From: Streptomyces sp. GESEQ-35
GTDB lineage: Bacteria; Actinomycetota; Actinomycetes; Streptomycetales; Streptomycetaceae
Direction of reading: 5' to 3'
NCBI RefSeq assembly: GCF_017948485.1
Contig: NZ_JAFFSX010000041.1
Location: 1-61,698 of the forward strand
Length of the DNA stretch: 61,698 nt
The notes beneath the pieces were generated by a model that did no database searches, had not been told where the DNA came from, and saw only the letters and a list, made by a program, of their open reading frames with translations. Both the position numbers and the translations under genes were made by a program. This document shows positions 54,738-61,698 of this stretch, piece by piece (position 1 is the first letter of the stretch; every line of letters begins with the position of its first letter).

Positions 54738-56194
54738 CGCAGGGATATCCTCATGTCGGTCACGCTCTGGGCCCGCTGCATGACCCAATCCTTCTCGCTG
54801 GTGTACTCGTGCACGGACGTGATGGCGAGCTTCATCGCTTCCTGGACGCGGTAGGCGCCGCTCTCGTAGAAGTCGAAGCCGATCAGGTCGAGCGTGGGGC
54901 TGACGTCCAGGAAGTCCAGCAGGTACAGCATGTTGAAGCCGGTGGTCGGGATGCCCGGCCAGACGTCGCTGCCGAGTCTGCCGATGTTGCGCACCGGCCA
55001 GCGCAGCGACTCGTCGCCGAGGAACTCCTGGCCGCCGGGCACCAGCCGGTTGCGCAGCGACCACTTCCAGTCGCCGGAGATACCGCCGAAGACGAGCCGG
55101 GTGTCGACCCGCTTCTCCCAGTTGAAGCCGTGCTTGTGGATCGTGGCGTGGATGTCCGTACGGCTGCCGGTGTGCTTCGGGTCGATCCGGTACGAGTTGA
55201 AGCGCACCACCAGGTCGTACGCGTCGATCTCGGCGCCCATCGAACTGGCGCCGACCCGGCCGGAGTTGGCGATCAGGCAGATGGACTTGCCGGCGATCCG
55301 GTTGCGGAACTCGCCGAGGCTGATCCACTTCACCCCGCCGATGGTGGGGTCGGCCACAGGACCGCGCATACGGCTGCGGCGCTGCTCGGCGTAGAGGGCG
55401 AGGGCCTCGGTGAGGGCGGTGACATCGGTGTCGAGGCCGATGCGCAGGTCCAGGTACTGGCTCAGCAGATCCTGCCGGTCGGCGACGGGGGCGTCGTCGG
55501 CGGCCAGCGCGACCAGCGCACCGACCATCCGGGGTTCGGCTTCGGCCCAGTCACCGGCGGCGTGCAGGGCGAGGCCCTCGGCCCAGACGTCGGTCGCGTT
55601 GCCGGGGGCGAACTCCCCGGCGCGCGGGACCTGACGCTTCAGCAGCTCCAGCAACTCGCGCTCGCGGTCGCCGGCCACCCGCAGTCCGGCGATCTTCGCG
55701 GTGACGCCGAAGCCGTCCTCGTCGGTGAGGGTGAGGTACTTCTCGTACGCCTCCACCGCCTCGGCCTCCTCGCCGAGGGCCTCCAGGAGACGGGCGCGCA
55801 GTCGCCAGCCGGCGCGGGAGTTCTTGCGGTGGGCGAGGACGGTGTCGCTGATCACCAGAGCGAGGTTCAGCTCGTCGTCGTAGCCGCACTTCAGCGCCTG
55901 GTTGGCCACGGCGAGCAGGGCGTCGAGCAGTTCCTGGCCGAGCCCGGAGGCCGGGGCCGTGGTGCCCTTGACCGCACGCTTGAGCAGCGCGGTGGCCCCG
56001 CCGGCCGGGGCGGGCGCGGCAGCGGCGGGTGTGGTTCCCCACACGACCAACAGCTTCCGCAGCTGCTCCGAGAGATCGATGCGGCGCCGGTCGATGCTTC
56101 CGACGAGTTTGCCGCTGTGTACAGCGCACGCACGCAAGCAGTCGTCCAGCTCCCCCCCACGCGCACGTGATCTTCTGTTCTGGACCCTCGTCAT
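54734..56194 (-). CDS. GT29-like sialyltransferase with N-terminal TPR region
   Basis: 486 residues from ATG 56194 (AGGAG 4-8 bases upstream). Residues 40-270 are helical, TPR-like (LVISDTVLAHRKNSRAGWRL; ARLLEALGEEAEAVEAYEKY). Residues about 290-480 match the animal-type sialyltransferase fold: the L-motif CLIANSGRVGASSMGAEIDA then YDLVVRFNSYR, with TGSRTDIHATIH, and an S-motif-like IPTTGFNMLYLLDFL followed by LDLIGFDFYESG. This is a CMP-sialic-acid-type donor fold. In this cluster the donor would be CMP-Kdn. Coupled to the GT8-pyruvyltransferase gene. Confidence 0.78.
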   Translation of the reverse strand: MTRVQNRRSRARGGELDDCLRACAVHSGKLVGSIDRRRIDLSEQLRKLLVVWGTTPAAAAPAPAGGATALLKRAVKGTTAPASGLGQELLDALLAVANQALKCGYDDELNLALVISDTVLAHRKNSRAGWRLRARLLEALGEEAEAVEAYEKYLTLTDEDGFGVTAKIAGLRVAGDRERELLELLKRQVPRAGEFAPGNATDVWAEGLALHAAGDWAEAEPRMVGALVALAADDAPVADRQDLLSQYLDLRIGLDTDVTALTEALALYAEQRRSRMRGPVADPTIGGVKWISLGEFRNRIAGKSICLIANSGRVGASSMGAEIDAYDLVVRFNSYRIDPKHTGSRTDIHATIHKHGFNWEKRVDTRLVFGGISGDWKWSLRNRLVPGGQEFLGDESLRWPVRNIGRLGSDVWPGIPTTGFNMLYLLDFLDVSPTLDLIGFDFYESGAYRVQEAMKLAITSVHEYTSEKDWVMQRAQSVTDMRISLR

Positions 56195-56441
56195 GGCACT
56201 CCTGTTGTGTTGCCAAGCCAATGCTTTGTGTTTGCTGCCGCGTATCGGCTGTTGGGGGGATCTTGAAACTGTTTGCGCATCCGTGAGGGGATGGAGGAAA
56301 AAATTAGAAAGTGAAAACTACCGCAAGGTGAACTCCCGGCAACCAGGGGGGTAATCCCTGGCCCGTCAACCAAGTCATACCTGTGATTCGGACTAATGTG
56401 CTGTGGTCACCCACAGGAGCTAACCCGTCGAGGGGATTTTC

Positions 56442-57560
56442 GTGACCAGCATGACCGTCCGACCGGCACCCGAGACGGCTCCGCTGCCGGAACGGACGAA
56501 ACCCCGCGAAACGCGACTGCGCGCCCTCGACGGACTGCGACTCATAGCCGCGCTGATGGTGGCCGCCTACCACTACGGCGGCCGGGGCGGTGATGTCACC
56601 ACCGCCTGGGGCAGCTCGCCCAAACATCAGTTCCCCACCCTTCACGCGTGGTTCTCGTACGGCTGTCTCGGCGTCCAGGTGTTCTTCGTCATCAGCGGGT
56701 TCGTGATCTGCATGAGCGGCTGGGGCCGGCCCCTGAAGTCGTTCTTCGCCTCCCGCGTCTCCCGGCTGATGCCCGCGTACTGGGCCGCGATCCTGATCGT
56801 CACCGCCGTGTTCGCGCTGCCCATGGTCGCCTACAAGGCACTGTCGCCCAGCGAGACGCTGGTCAACCTGACGATGCTTCAGTATCCGATGGGAGTGGAC
56901 CGTACGCTCGGTGTTTGCTGGACTCTGTGGGCCGAGGTTCGCTTCTACGTACTGTTCGCGCTGTTTGTCGTACTCCCGGGTGCGACCCGGCAGCGGGTGA
57001 TCATGTTCTGTGCGGGCTGGACGGTACTGGCGGCGATCGCGCAGGGCGCCGATCAGCCGCTGCTCGACATCTTCGTCATGCCCGAGTACGCGCCGATGTT
57101 CATCGGCGGCGTCGGCCTCTACCTCGTCCACCGCGACCGGCGCGACCCGTACGCCTGGGGCATCGTCGGCGTGAGCTGGCTGATCGGGCAGCACATCGTG
57201 GTCCAGAGCCTGTGGCGCGCCCCGAGCCCGGACGCCTTCGCCAACCGCTCCCAGCTGGTGATCGTGGCCATCGTGACGTTCGGCTTCGTGGCCGTGGCGG
57301 CGATCGCGCTGGGCTGGCTAAACTGGGCGAACTGGCCCTGGCTGACCGTGGCCGGAGCCCTGACGTACCCCTTCTACCTGGTCCACGAGCACCTCGGCTG
57401 GGTGGTGATTCACGCGCTCCACAAGGAGATGTACGTCTCTGCGGGGCTGACGTTCATCCTGACGATCGCCTCGATGCTGGTGCTGGCCTGGCTGCTGCAC
57501 CGCTTCGTCGAGAAGCCGTTCGGTCCGAGGCTGCGGGCCACGCTCGCCAAGGCGCGCTGA
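56442..57560 (+). CDS. Acyltransferase 3 family membrane protein
   Basis: 372 residues, GTG start. About ten helices; the catalytic His in VAAYHYGG (about residue 46), GYGCLGVQVFFVISGF-type segment (seen as YGCLGVQVFFVISGFVI) and SRVSRLMPAYWAA are the family marks. It O-acetylates or otherwise acylates exported carbohydrates. The preceding 247 bases, shared with the divergent GT29-like gene, are AT-richer and should hold both promoters. Confidence 0.9.
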   Translation: MTSMTVRPAPETAPLPERTKPRETRLRALDGLRLIAALMVAAYHYGGRGGDVTTAWGSSPKHQFPTLHAWFSYGCLGVQVFFVISGFVICMSGWGRPLKSFFASRVSRLMPAYWAAILIVTAVFALPMVAYKALSPSETLVNLTMLQYPMGVDRTLGVCWTLWAEVRFYVLFALFVVLPGATRQRVIMFCAGWTVLAAIAQGADQPLLDIFVMPEYAPMFIGGVGLYLVHRDRRDPYAWGIVGVSWLIGQHIVVQSLWRAPSPDAFANRSQLVIVAIVTFGFVAVAAIALGWLNWANWPWLTVAGALTYPFYLVHEHLGWVVIHALHKEMYVSAGLTFILTIASMLVLAWLLHRFVEKPFGPRLRATLAKAR

Positions 57561-57666
57561 CGGGGTTCGCCCTGGGCTGGGGCCGCGAGGCTTCCTTTCG
57601 GGGTTTGTTCACCGGACGTTCAGCCCGTCGATAGATTGCCCGGCATCGAGTGAGCAGACTCGCTTC

Positions 57667-58578
57667 ATGGCCAATCCACAGCAGATCGACACGCACCCCG
57701 GTGAGCTGAAAGACGTCCCGGGATGGTTCCCGCCACTGGACCAGGTGCTGTTCACGTGGTTCCTGGACCGGCAGCAAAGACTGGGGCAGCGCGGCGACCT
57801 GGTGGAACTCGGCGTCTTCATGGGCAAGAGCGCGATCCTGCTGGGCGAGCACCTGGGGGACGGCGAGAAGTTCACAGTCTGTGACCTGTTCGAGGGCGAT
57901 GCCCCGGACGGGGCGAACCGGGCCGAGCACAACAAGTCGTACGGATCACTCACCCGGCAGGCCTTCGAGCGGAACTACCTCGCCTTCCACGACAGCCTGC
58001 CGAAGGTGATCCAGGGCCCCAGCTCCCTGATCTCCCAGGAGGTCGACACCGACAGCTGCCGCTTCCTCCACATCGACGCCTCACACCTGTACGAGCACGT
58101 CCACGACGACATCGGTGCCGCACACGACCTCCTGCTGCCCGACGGCATCGTCGTCCTCGACGACTTCCGCTCCGAACACACCCCGGGCGTCTCGGTCGCC
58201 ACCTGGGAGGCCGTCCTCAACCGCGGGCTGCGCCCGGTCTGCCTCAGCACACAGAAGCTGTACGGCACCTGGGGCGACCCCGAGCCCCTCCAGAAGGAGC
58301 TGCTCACCATGGTCCGGGAGCGCACGGACGTCGGGCTGAGCATCCAGGACGCCGCAGGGCACCGCCTGGTCCGCACGCGCGCCAAGAAGGGCATGCAGCC
58401 GCCGTCCTTCCCGCACTCCCGCTACTACAAGGAGCCCGAGCCGGAGCCCGCCCCCGCGCCTCGACCGCAGCGCTCACTCGCCCGGCGCATCGGCCGGGAC
58501 CTGCTCCCGCCGATCGTCACCCGGGCGGTGCGCAAGGCACTGGCCGGCCGCGCGAAAGGCGCTCAGGCGACCCCATAA
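57667..58578 (+). CDS. TylF/MycF-like class I SAM methyltransferase
   Basis: 303 residues. DLVELGVFMGKSAILLGEHL is the SAM-binding motif, FTVCDLFEGDAPDG the acidic loop, RFLHIDASHLYEHVHDDIGA carries the metal-type HIDA-H pattern, and DGIVVLDDF follows. Sugar O-methyltransferases of the TylF/MycF type share these motifs. A Pro/Glu-rich C-terminal tail (PEPEPAPAPRPQ) precedes a basic segment. The last 16 bases overlap the TetR gene on the other strand. Confidence 0.8.
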   Translation: MANPQQIDTHPGELKDVPGWFPPLDQVLFTWFLDRQQRLGQRGDLVELGVFMGKSAILLGEHLGDGEKFTVCDLFEGDAPDGANRAEHNKSYGSLTRQAFERNYLAFHDSLPKVIQGPSSLISQEVDTDSCRFLHIDASHLYEHVHDDIGAAHDLLLPDGIVVLDDFRSEHTPGVSVATWEAVLNRGLRPVCLSTQKLYGTWGDPEPLQKELLTMVRERTDVGLSIQDAAGHRLVRTRAKKGMQPPSFPHSRYYKEPEPEPAPAPRPQRSLARRIGRDLLPPIVTRAVRKALAGRAKGAQATP

Positions 58579-59213
58579 CGTGCCTCGATCCCCGAAATGA
58601 TCAGAGCCAGCCCCTCCTCGAAGTGCTGGTCGTAATCCTCGAACATCTCCGCGCCCGCCTTGGCCGACAGAGGGAACTCGGCCATCAGGCGGGCGCGTTC
58701 CTCGACGTCGAAGCCCTCGCGGCGCTCGCCGGGCAGCGGCTCGACGCCCTGCTCCTCGGTGACGAAACCGATCGTGTAGAGGTACGTCGTCGAGGTCGCG
58801 CGGACCGCCTGGGCGAGGGTGAACCCGGCGGCCGTGAAGAGGCGCAGGTTCGCCTCCATCTGCCCGGCGTGCTCCAGACCGGTGAAGCGGGTGCCGCTGA
58901 ACACCTTGGCGCCGTCGCGGTAGGCGAGCAGCTCCGTGCGCAGGGCGCGGTTGGACGTCAGCAGCCGCTCCTGCCAGGTGTCCCCGGGGTCGAGCGCGGT
59001 TCCGGCGGCCATCCGGCGGTAGATCTCCGTCGCCATCTCGTCGAGCAGCGCCTGCTTGTCCTTGAAGTGCCAGTACAGGGCCGGCGCCTTGACGTCCAGC
59101 TCCCTGGCGATCGCGCGCAGGGTCAGGCCGTCCAGACCGACCTCGTTCAGGAGCTTCAGGGCGGTGTCCGCGACCCGTTTGCGGTCGAGGGGCGCTCGGC
59201 GTTCCGTATTCAC
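58563..59213 (-). CDS. TetR-family repressor
   Basis: 216 residues from GTG 59213. N-terminal helix-turn-helix LTLRAIARELDVKAPALYWH (about residues 30-49), then a TetR_C-type ligand domain (YLYTIGFVTEEQGVEPLP). Divergent from the FAD monooxygenase with 72 bases between that hold two identical-type operators. A much longer upstream open frame is discarded because it is antisense to the monooxygenase. Confidence 0.93.
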   Translation of the reverse strand: MNTERRAPLDRKRVADTALKLLNEVGLDGLTLRAIARELDVKAPALYWHFKDKQALLDEMATEIYRRMAAGTALDPGDTWQERLLTSNRALRTELLAYRDGAKVFSGTRFTGLEHAGQMEANLRLFTAAGFTLAQAVRATSTTYLYTIGFVTEEQGVEPLPGERREGFDVEERARLMAEFPLSAKAGAEMFEDYDQHFEEGLALIISGIEARYGVA

Positions 59214-59222
59214 GCTTGACAG

Positions 59223-59274
59223 CTTAACAACGTTAAGGGCACTCTCGTCATCGACAGCACTTAACGCTGTTAAG
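59223..59274. promoter_or_regulatory. Two TetR operators, CTTAAC-N3-GTTAAG
   Basis: Perfect palindromes at 59223-59237 (spacer AAC... centre C at 59230) and 59260-59274 (spacer GCT), centres 37 bases apart. The second ends 11 bases before the monooxygenase ATG and includes its AAGGAGAG ribosome site region; the first lies just upstream of the tetR GTG. This fits dual repression of both genes. Confidence 0.9.
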
Positions 59275-59285
59275 GAGAGTGGGTC

Positions 59286-60689
59286 ATGACTGTTGACGTA
59301 CTGATCGTGGGCGCCGGCCCCACCGGGCTGGCCCTCGGCGTCGACCTGGCCCGGCGTGGTGTGTCCGCGCTGGTCGTGGAGCGGGCCGACCGGCTGTTCC
59401 CGGGCTCGCGCGGCAAGGGCATCCAGCCGCGCACCATGGAGGTCTTCGACGACCTGGGCGTCCTGGACGCGATCCGCGCGGCCGGCGGCACCTATCCGGT
59501 CGGGATGATCTGGCAGGACGGCCGGCGGGCGGGCGAGCACCAGATGTTCGACCCGGCCGAGGCGACGGAGGACTCGCCGTACAACGCGCCGTGGATGGTG
59601 CCGCAGTGGCGTACGCAGGAGATCCTGTTCGCCCGGCTGACAGAACTCGGCGGGCGGGTCGAGTTCGGCCGCGAGGTCGTGTCGGTCGAGCAGAACCCGG
59701 CGGGCGTGACCGCGCACTTCGCCTCGGGGGACGCCGTCACCGCACGCTGTCTGGTCGCCGCCGACGGGGGCCGCTCGGTCGTGCGCCGGGCGCTGGGCAT
59801 CGGTATGACCGGGGAGACCGTGGACCCGAACCCGGTGCTGGTGGCGGATGTGCGGATCACCGGCCTGGACCGCGACAACTGGCACATCTTCCCGCCGCGC
59901 GAGGGGGAGAACTTCCTCGCGATCTGCCCGCTCGCGGGCACCGAGGACTTCCAGCTGACCGCGGGATTCCCGGAGGGCACCGATCCCGATACATCCCTGG
60001 ACGGTGTGCGCAAGATCGTCGCCGACCGTTCGCACCTCGACGCCGAGGACGTGACCGAGCTCCGCTGGGCGTCCGACTTCCGTCCCCGGGCGGCGCTGGC
60101 TGACCGCTTCCACGAAGGCCGGGTGTTCCTCGCGGGGGACGCGGCACATGTGCACTCGCCCGCTGGCGGGCAGGGGCTCAACACCAGCGTCCAGGACGCG
60201 TACAACCTGGGCTGGAAGCTGGGCGCGGTGCTGCGGGACGGGGCTCCGGCGGCGCTGCTGGACACGTACGAGGAGGAGCGCCGCGCCAATGCCGCGGACA
60301 TGCTGGGCCTGTCCACGAGCGTGCACCGCGGCGAGGTCAGGCGGGGCGAGGCGACGCGGCAACTGGGGCTGGGGTACCGGGGCTCGTCGCTGACTGTGCA
60401 GGTCGGGGAGGTTTCCGGTCCCGTGCGTGCGGGCGACCGTGCACCCGACGGCACACTGGACGGCGTCCGCCTCTTCGACGTTTTCCGCGGGCCGCACTGG
60501 ACGCTGGTGGCCGTCGGCACGGAGGCCCCTCGGGTGCCCGAGTCGGTGCGGGTCGTCTCCGGGCCGGCCCAAGAGTCGTACGGGGTCGGGCTGTTCCTTG
60601 TCCGGCCGGACGGGTATGTCGGCTGGGCGGGCGCAGGGGCGATGGGACTCGCGGAGTACCTGGCGCGGGTCGGCCTGTCCGCTGGATAG
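59286..60689 (+). CDS. FAD-dependent aromatic monooxygenase (PHBH/RdmE type)
   Basis: 467 residues. FAD motif VLIVGAGPTGLALGVDLARR at the N terminus, the DG motif LVAADGGRSVVRRALG (about 155-170) and the GD motif VFLAGDAAHVHSPAGGQGLN (about 280-299). A thioredoxin-like C-terminal domain runs from about 370. Group A flavin monooxygenases hydroxylate aromatic or antibiotic molecules, including rifampicin and tetracycline. Control by a TetR repressor with its own ligand suggests a detoxification role. Confidence 0.9.
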   Translation: MTVDVLIVGAGPTGLALGVDLARRGVSALVVERADRLFPGSRGKGIQPRTMEVFDDLGVLDAIRAAGGTYPVGMIWQDGRRAGEHQMFDPAEATEDSPYNAPWMVPQWRTQEILFARLTELGGRVEFGREVVSVEQNPAGVTAHFASGDAVTARCLVAADGGRSVVRRALGIGMTGETVDPNPVLVADVRITGLDRDNWHIFPPREGENFLAICPLAGTEDFQLTAGFPEGTDPDTSLDGVRKIVADRSHLDAEDVTELRWASDFRPRAALADRFHEGRVFLAGDAAHVHSPAGGQGLNTSVQDAYNLGWKLGAVLRDGAPAALLDTYEEERRANAADMLGLSTSVHRGEVRRGEATRQLGLGYRGSSLTVQVGEVSGPVRAGDRAPDGTLDGVRLFDVFRGPHWTLVAVGTEAPRVPESVRVVSGPAQESYGVGLFLVRPDGYVGWAGAGAMGLAEYLARVGLSAG

Positions 60690-60711
60690 GTGGTTCGTTC
60701 ACTGCGGGCCG

Positions 60712-60745
60712 GTGGGGGCTTGTCGCGCAGTTCCCCGCGCCCCTA
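60712..60745. repeat. Dispersed repeat copy 4 (core CGCAGTTCCCCGCGCCCC)
   Basis: GGGGCTTGTCGCGCAGTTCC then CCGCGCCCCTAAAGGG. Located in the convergent gap between the monooxygenase and LysE genes. Confidence 0.85.
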
Positions 60746-60771
60746 AAGGGCGCGACCGCCGGCGTCGGCTG

Positions 60772-61416
60772 TCAGCTCGCCAGCGACAGCTTCACCGCGA
60801 ACCCGAGGAACAGCGCGCCCGCGGCCGAGGTCGCCCCCGCCGACAGGCCCTTGCGGCGGCGGAAGGCGGCGGCCAGCTTGGTGCCGCTGAATATCAGGGC
60901 GCTGAGGTACAGGAAGCTGGCGAGCTGGGCCAGGGCGCCGAGGACGACGAAGGAGAGCGCCTGGTAGGCGTACCCCGGATCGACGAACTGCACGAAGAAG
61001 GCGACGAAGAACAGGATCGCCTTCGGGTTGAACAGGCTGACGACCAGCGCCCGACGGAAGGGCCGCTCATCGGCGGCGGCAGGGGCGTCCTGGGCATCGG
61101 CCTTGTCCCGCCGCGTCCGCCACATCCCCCACGCGGTGCGCAGCATCCCTATCGCGAGCCAGGTCAGATAACCGGCGCCGGCGTACTTCACGATCCCGAA
61201 CAGCACGGCATTCCCCTGGAGCAGGGAAGCGACTCCGGCGGCCGAGAGGGTCATCAACACGGTGTCCCCGCACCAGACTCCCGCCGCGGCGGTGTACCCG
61301 GCGCGGACGCCCCGACGGGCGGCGACCGAGAGGACGTACAGGGAGTTGGGTCCGGGGAGCAGGACGATCAGGACGAGGCCTGCGAGATAGGTGGGGAGAT
61401 CAGTGACACCGAGCAT
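60772..61416 (-). CDS. LysE/RhtB-family amino-acid exporter
   Basis: 214 residues from ATG 61416. Six helices; the family motif LIVLLPGPNSLYVLSVAARR at the N terminus, GVWCGDTVLM, and RRALVVSLFNPKAILFFVAF with the NPK motif. Resembles LeuE-type exporters. Substrate is not predictable. Confidence 0.9.
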   Translation of the reverse strand: MLGVTDLPTYLAGLVLIVLLPGPNSLYVLSVAARRGVRAGYTAAAGVWCGDTVLMTLSAAGVASLLQGNAVLFGIVKYAGAGYLTWLAIGMLRTAWGMWRTRRDKADAQDAPAAADERPFRRALVVSLFNPKAILFFVAFFVQFVDPGYAYQALSFVVLGALAQLASFLYLSALIFSGTKLAAAFRRRKGLSAGATSAAGALFLGFAVKLSLAS

Positions 61417-61478
61417 GGAAACGAGTGTCGCACGGGGGTACGACACTCGGACTCCGGTCCTGCTGGACGGTCGGTCAC

Positions 61479-61698
61479 TCAGAACGCGTCGCTCGGCACA
61501 TGAGTCCCCCAAACCTCCCGAAGGGCATTGCACACCTCACCCACCGTCGCCCGAGCCCGCAACGCCTCCTTCATCGGATACAGCACGTTGTCCTCGCCCT
61601 CGGCGGCCTTCTTCAGAGCCGCGAGGGCCGAGTCGACCGCCCGCTGGTCGCGTTCCGCCCGCAGCCTGGCCAGGCGTTCGGCCTGTTGCCGCTCGATC
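61479..61698 (-). CDS. Acyl-CoA mutase large subunit, 3' end only
   Basis: The window ends inside this gene. The 72 visible C-terminal residues (…LYPMKEALRARATVGEVCNA then LREVWGTHVPSDAF) match the end of methylmalonyl-CoA mutase-like large subunits (B12-dependent acyl-CoA mutases). Only the short C-terminal tail is present, so the exact subclass cannot be told. Confidence 0.85.
   Translation of the reverse strand, partial: IERQQAERLARLRAERDQRAVDSALAALKKAAEGEDNVLYPMKEALRARATVGEVCNALREVWGTHVPSDAF

Noticed and set aside
52410..55328. 972-codon version of the GT8-pyruvyltransferase protein
   Set aside because: The extra 197 residues are a shadow of the GT29-like gene; the ATG at 54737 overlaps its stop as ATGA.
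58563..60572. 669-codon open frame ending in the TetR protein
   Set aside because: Everything before the GTG at 59213 is antisense to the flavin monooxygenase; the TetR domain begins at that GTG.

Overview
The window is a high-GC, gene-dense chromosomal segment with GTG starts, short ATGA/GTGA overlaps and strong third-position GC, typical of Streptomyces. The sigQ / afsQ1 / afsQ2 trio, a nucleoside-salvage block and a sialic-acid-like (Kdn/teichulosonic acid type) wall-glycopolymer cluster in this order match a conserved part of the Streptomyces chromosome core (S. coelicolor SCO48xx-SCO49xx, from memory). The first 120 bases are almost pure G and look like an assembly or sequencing artefact at a contig end. 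No rRNA, tRNA, IS element, prophage integrase or CRISPR array was seen.  Layout. (1) 0.16-9.7 kb, minus strand: a Pst-type locus running pstC, pstA, a membrane-anchored PstS-like protein, a very large divergent binding-protein-like protein, a secreted binding protein and an Ig-repeat wall-anchored protein. No ATPase (pstB) is present. (2) 9.8-12.9 kb: a small conserved hypothetical gene and two membrane proteins with bacterial PH domains. (3) 13.1-16.4 kb: deoC followed by an aldehyde dehydrogenase and a cysteine-free half aldehyde dehydrogenase that together resemble a split ALDH16. (4) 16.5-19.3 kb, minus: an odd little operon (broken thymidylate-kinase-like gene, orphan phosphohexomutase domain I, sulfatase/phosphatase-superfamily protein, Nudix hydrolase) that looks partly decayed. 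(5) 19.3-25.3 kb: uridine-kinase-like gene, sigQ divergent from afsQ1-afsQ2-lipoprotein with a matching AfsQ1 box, then VanZ-like and PspC-like genes. (6) 25.4-43 kb: adenosine deaminase, a hydrolase, a LysR/MFS pair, an ECF sigma factor whose 3' end overlaps a STAS gene, an AEC transporter, then the nucleoside ABC operon (ATPase, two permeases, cdd, deoA) with two tandem BMP-family lipoproteins, and an M20 amidohydrolase. (7) 44-56.2 kb: the glycopolymer cluster: NeuB-type synthase, CMP-sugar synthetase fused to a HAD phosphatase, several glycosyltransferases including a polysialyltransferase-like protein, a GT29 sialyltransferase-like protein and a GT8-pyruvyltransferase fusion, and an FkbM methyltransferase. 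(8) 56.4-61.7 kb: acyltransferase 3, a TylF-like methyltransferase, a divergent TetR/FAD-monooxygenase pair with two operators, a LysE exporter and the 3' end of an acyl-CoA mutase gene.  How parts work together. The clearest regulatory signal is a 12-bp palindrome, CTACGCGCGTAG (two variant copies), in front of deoC, add, the nucleoside ABC operon and both BMP lipoprotein genes. In each case it sits where the -10 box should be. It ties uptake (BMP + ABC), deamination (add, cdd), phosphorolysis (deoA) and deoxyribose-phosphate breakdown (deoC, ALDH pair) into one apparent regulon whose regulator lies outside the window. The glycopolymer genes form two divergent groups from about 48.9 kb and a third from 56.2 kb, and would make, activate, polymerise and decorate a nonulosonic-acid wall polymer.
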